A stretch of DNA of 6,382 nt. Source: an uncultured Aeromonadales bacterium (GTDB lineage: Bacteria; Pseudomonadota; Gammaproteobacteria; Enterobacterales; Succinivibrionaceae). Below are positions 5,265 to 6,382 of the stretch, piece after piece. A program made the position numbers and the translations under genes. Location: positions 1 through 6,382 of the forward strand of contig CADBNP010000165.1 of the NCBI GenBank assembly GCA_902796095.1. The letters run 5' to 3'. The notes below the pieces were generated by a model. It was not told where the DNA came from, searched no databases, and saw nothing but the letters and a program-made list of their open reading frames with translations. Numbering within the stretch: position 1 is the first letter of the stretch; each line of letters begins with the position of its first letter.

Positions 5265-6382
5265 ATGAATTCAAATTATTGTACGGTCTCTTTGGAGCAG
5301 TGCTTCAGAGAGACTTTTTTGTATCTTGATCCTCCGCCTTCCCATGGTGTTATAGCCCTGTCAGGCGGTGCAGACTCTGTTGTTCTTACCTGGCTTCTTG
5401 CTCATTCCGGTGATTTGTTTCCAGAAAACTTTACTCTGGAGGCAGTGTATGTTCATCACGGTCTCAGTACCCATGCCGGAGAATGGGCTGAATTCTGCAG
5501 TCGATATGCAGCTTCTCTCGGTATACCGTTTACCTGCGAACGGGTGACTCTTGACTATTCAGAGGGTGACGGTACAGAAGCTGCCGCCCGTCGAGCCAGG
5601 TATGAGGTTCTGGCAAAGCATATGATCGGATCAGCTCCGGTTTTGTTTACTGCCCATCATGCCAATGATCAGGCAGAAACTTTTTTCCTGGCTCTGAAGA
5701 GAGGATCCGGTCTTCCCGGACTTGCATCCATGCAGCATGTACGTGAGTTTGCCGGAGGCCGGCTTTTCAGACCGCTGCTGAAAGTAAGCCGTTCTGACAT
5801 TGAAAACTTTGCGACCAGCCATAATCTGCAGTATGTAACTGATGAATCCAACATCGATGAGCATTATGACAGAAATTTTCTGAGGCATCAGATTATCCCC
5901 CTGCTTCAGGAGAGGTTCCCCGGTTTTCTTGACATGATAGGGTACAGCACCGGTTATATATCAGAAGCTGAACAGATGGTTTCTCAGATTGCAGAATCTG
6001 ACCTGGAGAACTGCCGTTACAGTGATAATTCCGTTATGATTTCCGAACTTATGAAACTTTCAGAAGTACGGGGGAAAAATGTTCTCAGGTATTTATGGCA
6101 TGATATTACCGGAAGATATCCTTCCCGCAGTCTTGTGAAGAGTGTGCTGACCGAAATGATCCCGGCCCGCTGTGATGCCGCACCATGCTTTATTGAGAAC
6201 GGTTTTTCCTGCCGCAGATATCAGGACTGCCTTTACGTCGTCAGAGAGCAGAATGAGACTCCGCTGCAGACTGTCAGACTTGAATTAAACTCTGTGTTTG
6301 AGCTTGGCGGACACAGCTGGATCCTTGAAAGAGCAGAGGGCGGCGGCTTTGCATTGATGCCTGACAGTCTTTCCTTTGACTA
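5265..6382 (+). CDS. tilS: tRNA(Ile)-lysidine synthase (partial, 3' end outside window)
   Basis: Cytoplasmic enzyme that uses ATP to attach lysine to C34 of the CAU-anticodon tRNA-Ile. This changes its codon reading from AUG to AUA and its charging from methionine to isoleucine. The 372 visible codons show the N-type ATP pyrophosphatase P-loop SGGADS (residues 33-38), VYVHHGLS, AHHANDQAET (about 130-139), LALKRGSGLPGL and the signature DESN...DRNFLR (193-207). The TilS-specific middle domain follows, with the start of the C-terminal domain. E. coli TilS has 432 residues, so about 60-70 are missing; the last two bases (TA) do not show whether a stop follows. Residue 134 is N where E. coli has D in HLDDQ. 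ATG 5265 is the first start after the accA stop, which is in the same frame. There is no good ribosome binding site, suggesting coupling to accA. TTG 5292 or 5319 are less likely starts, because residues 9-21 look like the usual helix before the P-loop. An intrinsic terminator lies within codons 8-19. Confidence 0.96.
   Translation, partial: MNSNYCTVSLEQCFRETFLYLDPPPSHGVIALSGGADSVVLTWLLAHSGDLFPENFTLEAVYVHHGLSTHAGEWAEFCSRYAASLGIPFTCERVTLDYSEGDGTEAAARRARYEVLAKHMIGSAPVLFTAHHANDQAETFFLALKRGSGLPGLASMQHVREFAGGRLFRPLLKVSRSDIENFATSHNLQYVTDESNIDEHYDRNFLRHQIIPLLQERFPGFLDMIGYSTGYISEAEQMVSQIAESDLENCRYSDNSVMISELMKLSEVRGKNVLRYLWHDITGRYPSRSLVKSVLTEMIPARCDAAPCFIENGFSCRRYQDCLYVVREQNETPLQTVRLELNSVFELGGHSWILERAEGGGFALMPDSLSFD
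5286..5320 (+). terminator. Intrinsic terminator/attenuator inside the start of tilS
   Basis: Bases 5286-5298 (GTCTCTTTGGAGC) pair with 5302-5314 (GCTTCAGAGAGAC) around the three-base loop AGT. All 13 positions pair, two of them as G-U wobbles, and six T's follow at once (5315-5320). This is the standard form of a Rho-independent terminator for + strand transcripts; the opposite strand has no matching T-run. The stem begins 27 bases after the accA stop, where an accA terminator would be expected, yet it lies in codons 8-19 of tilS. A ribosome translating tilS would melt it, so it probably acts as a translation-dependent attenuator that lowers tilS relative to accA. The structure is seen directly; activity is inferred. 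Confidence 0.75.

Noticed and set aside
6381..6382. Final TA as the start of a stop codon that would end tilS early
   Set aside because: The C-terminal domain has only begun and about 60-70 residues are still expected; two bases cannot show a stop.

Overview
The window is ordinary chromosomal housekeeping DNA from a gammaproteobacterium. All recognisable genes lie on the + strand in the order dnaE (5' end outside the window), a small unrecognised membrane-anchored protein gene, accA, and tilS (3' end outside the window). The three known proteins align throughout with their Escherichia coli counterparts as I recall them. The order dnaE-accA-tilS, without the ldcC-type genes that separate accA and tilS in E. 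coli, resembles compact gammaproteobacterial lineages such as Pasteurellaceae and Aeromonadales. With moderate GC content and AT-rich spacers, a gut lineage such as Succinivibrionaceae is my best guess, but the family is inference and no rRNA is present to settle it.

Layout: bases 1-3594 encode the replicative polymerase alpha subunit, lacking about its first 48 codons. After 16 bases comes a 145-codon gene (3611-4048) for a protein with one N-terminal membrane segment, probably cotranscribed with dnaE. A 253-base spacer (4049-4301) is the only sizeable non-coding stretch. It holds two overlapping inverted repeats, an A-tract/T-tract, a textbook extended -10 promoter and a GC-rich hairpin in the accA leader. 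accA (4302-5258) follows. tilS starts six bases after the accA stop and runs off the right edge.

The genes serve DNA replication (DnaE), the first committed step of fatty acid synthesis (AccA) and decoding of AUA codons through tRNA-Ile lysidine formation (TilS). They share a growth-related neighbourhood, not a pathway. The spacer promoter probably lets accA and tilS be transcribed independently of dnaE.

The most interesting signal is a near-perfect intrinsic terminator (13-bp stem, 3-base loop, six T's) lying inside the first 19 codons of tilS, directly behind accA. It suggests that tilS transcription is attenuated and depends on translation. Other points of note are an insertion of about 48 residues in DnaE at the PHP/palm border, the lineage-specific-looking membrane protein gene, and accA and tilS being in the same frame with one amber codon between them. 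I saw no mobile element, CRISPR array, RNA gene or new multi-gene system.
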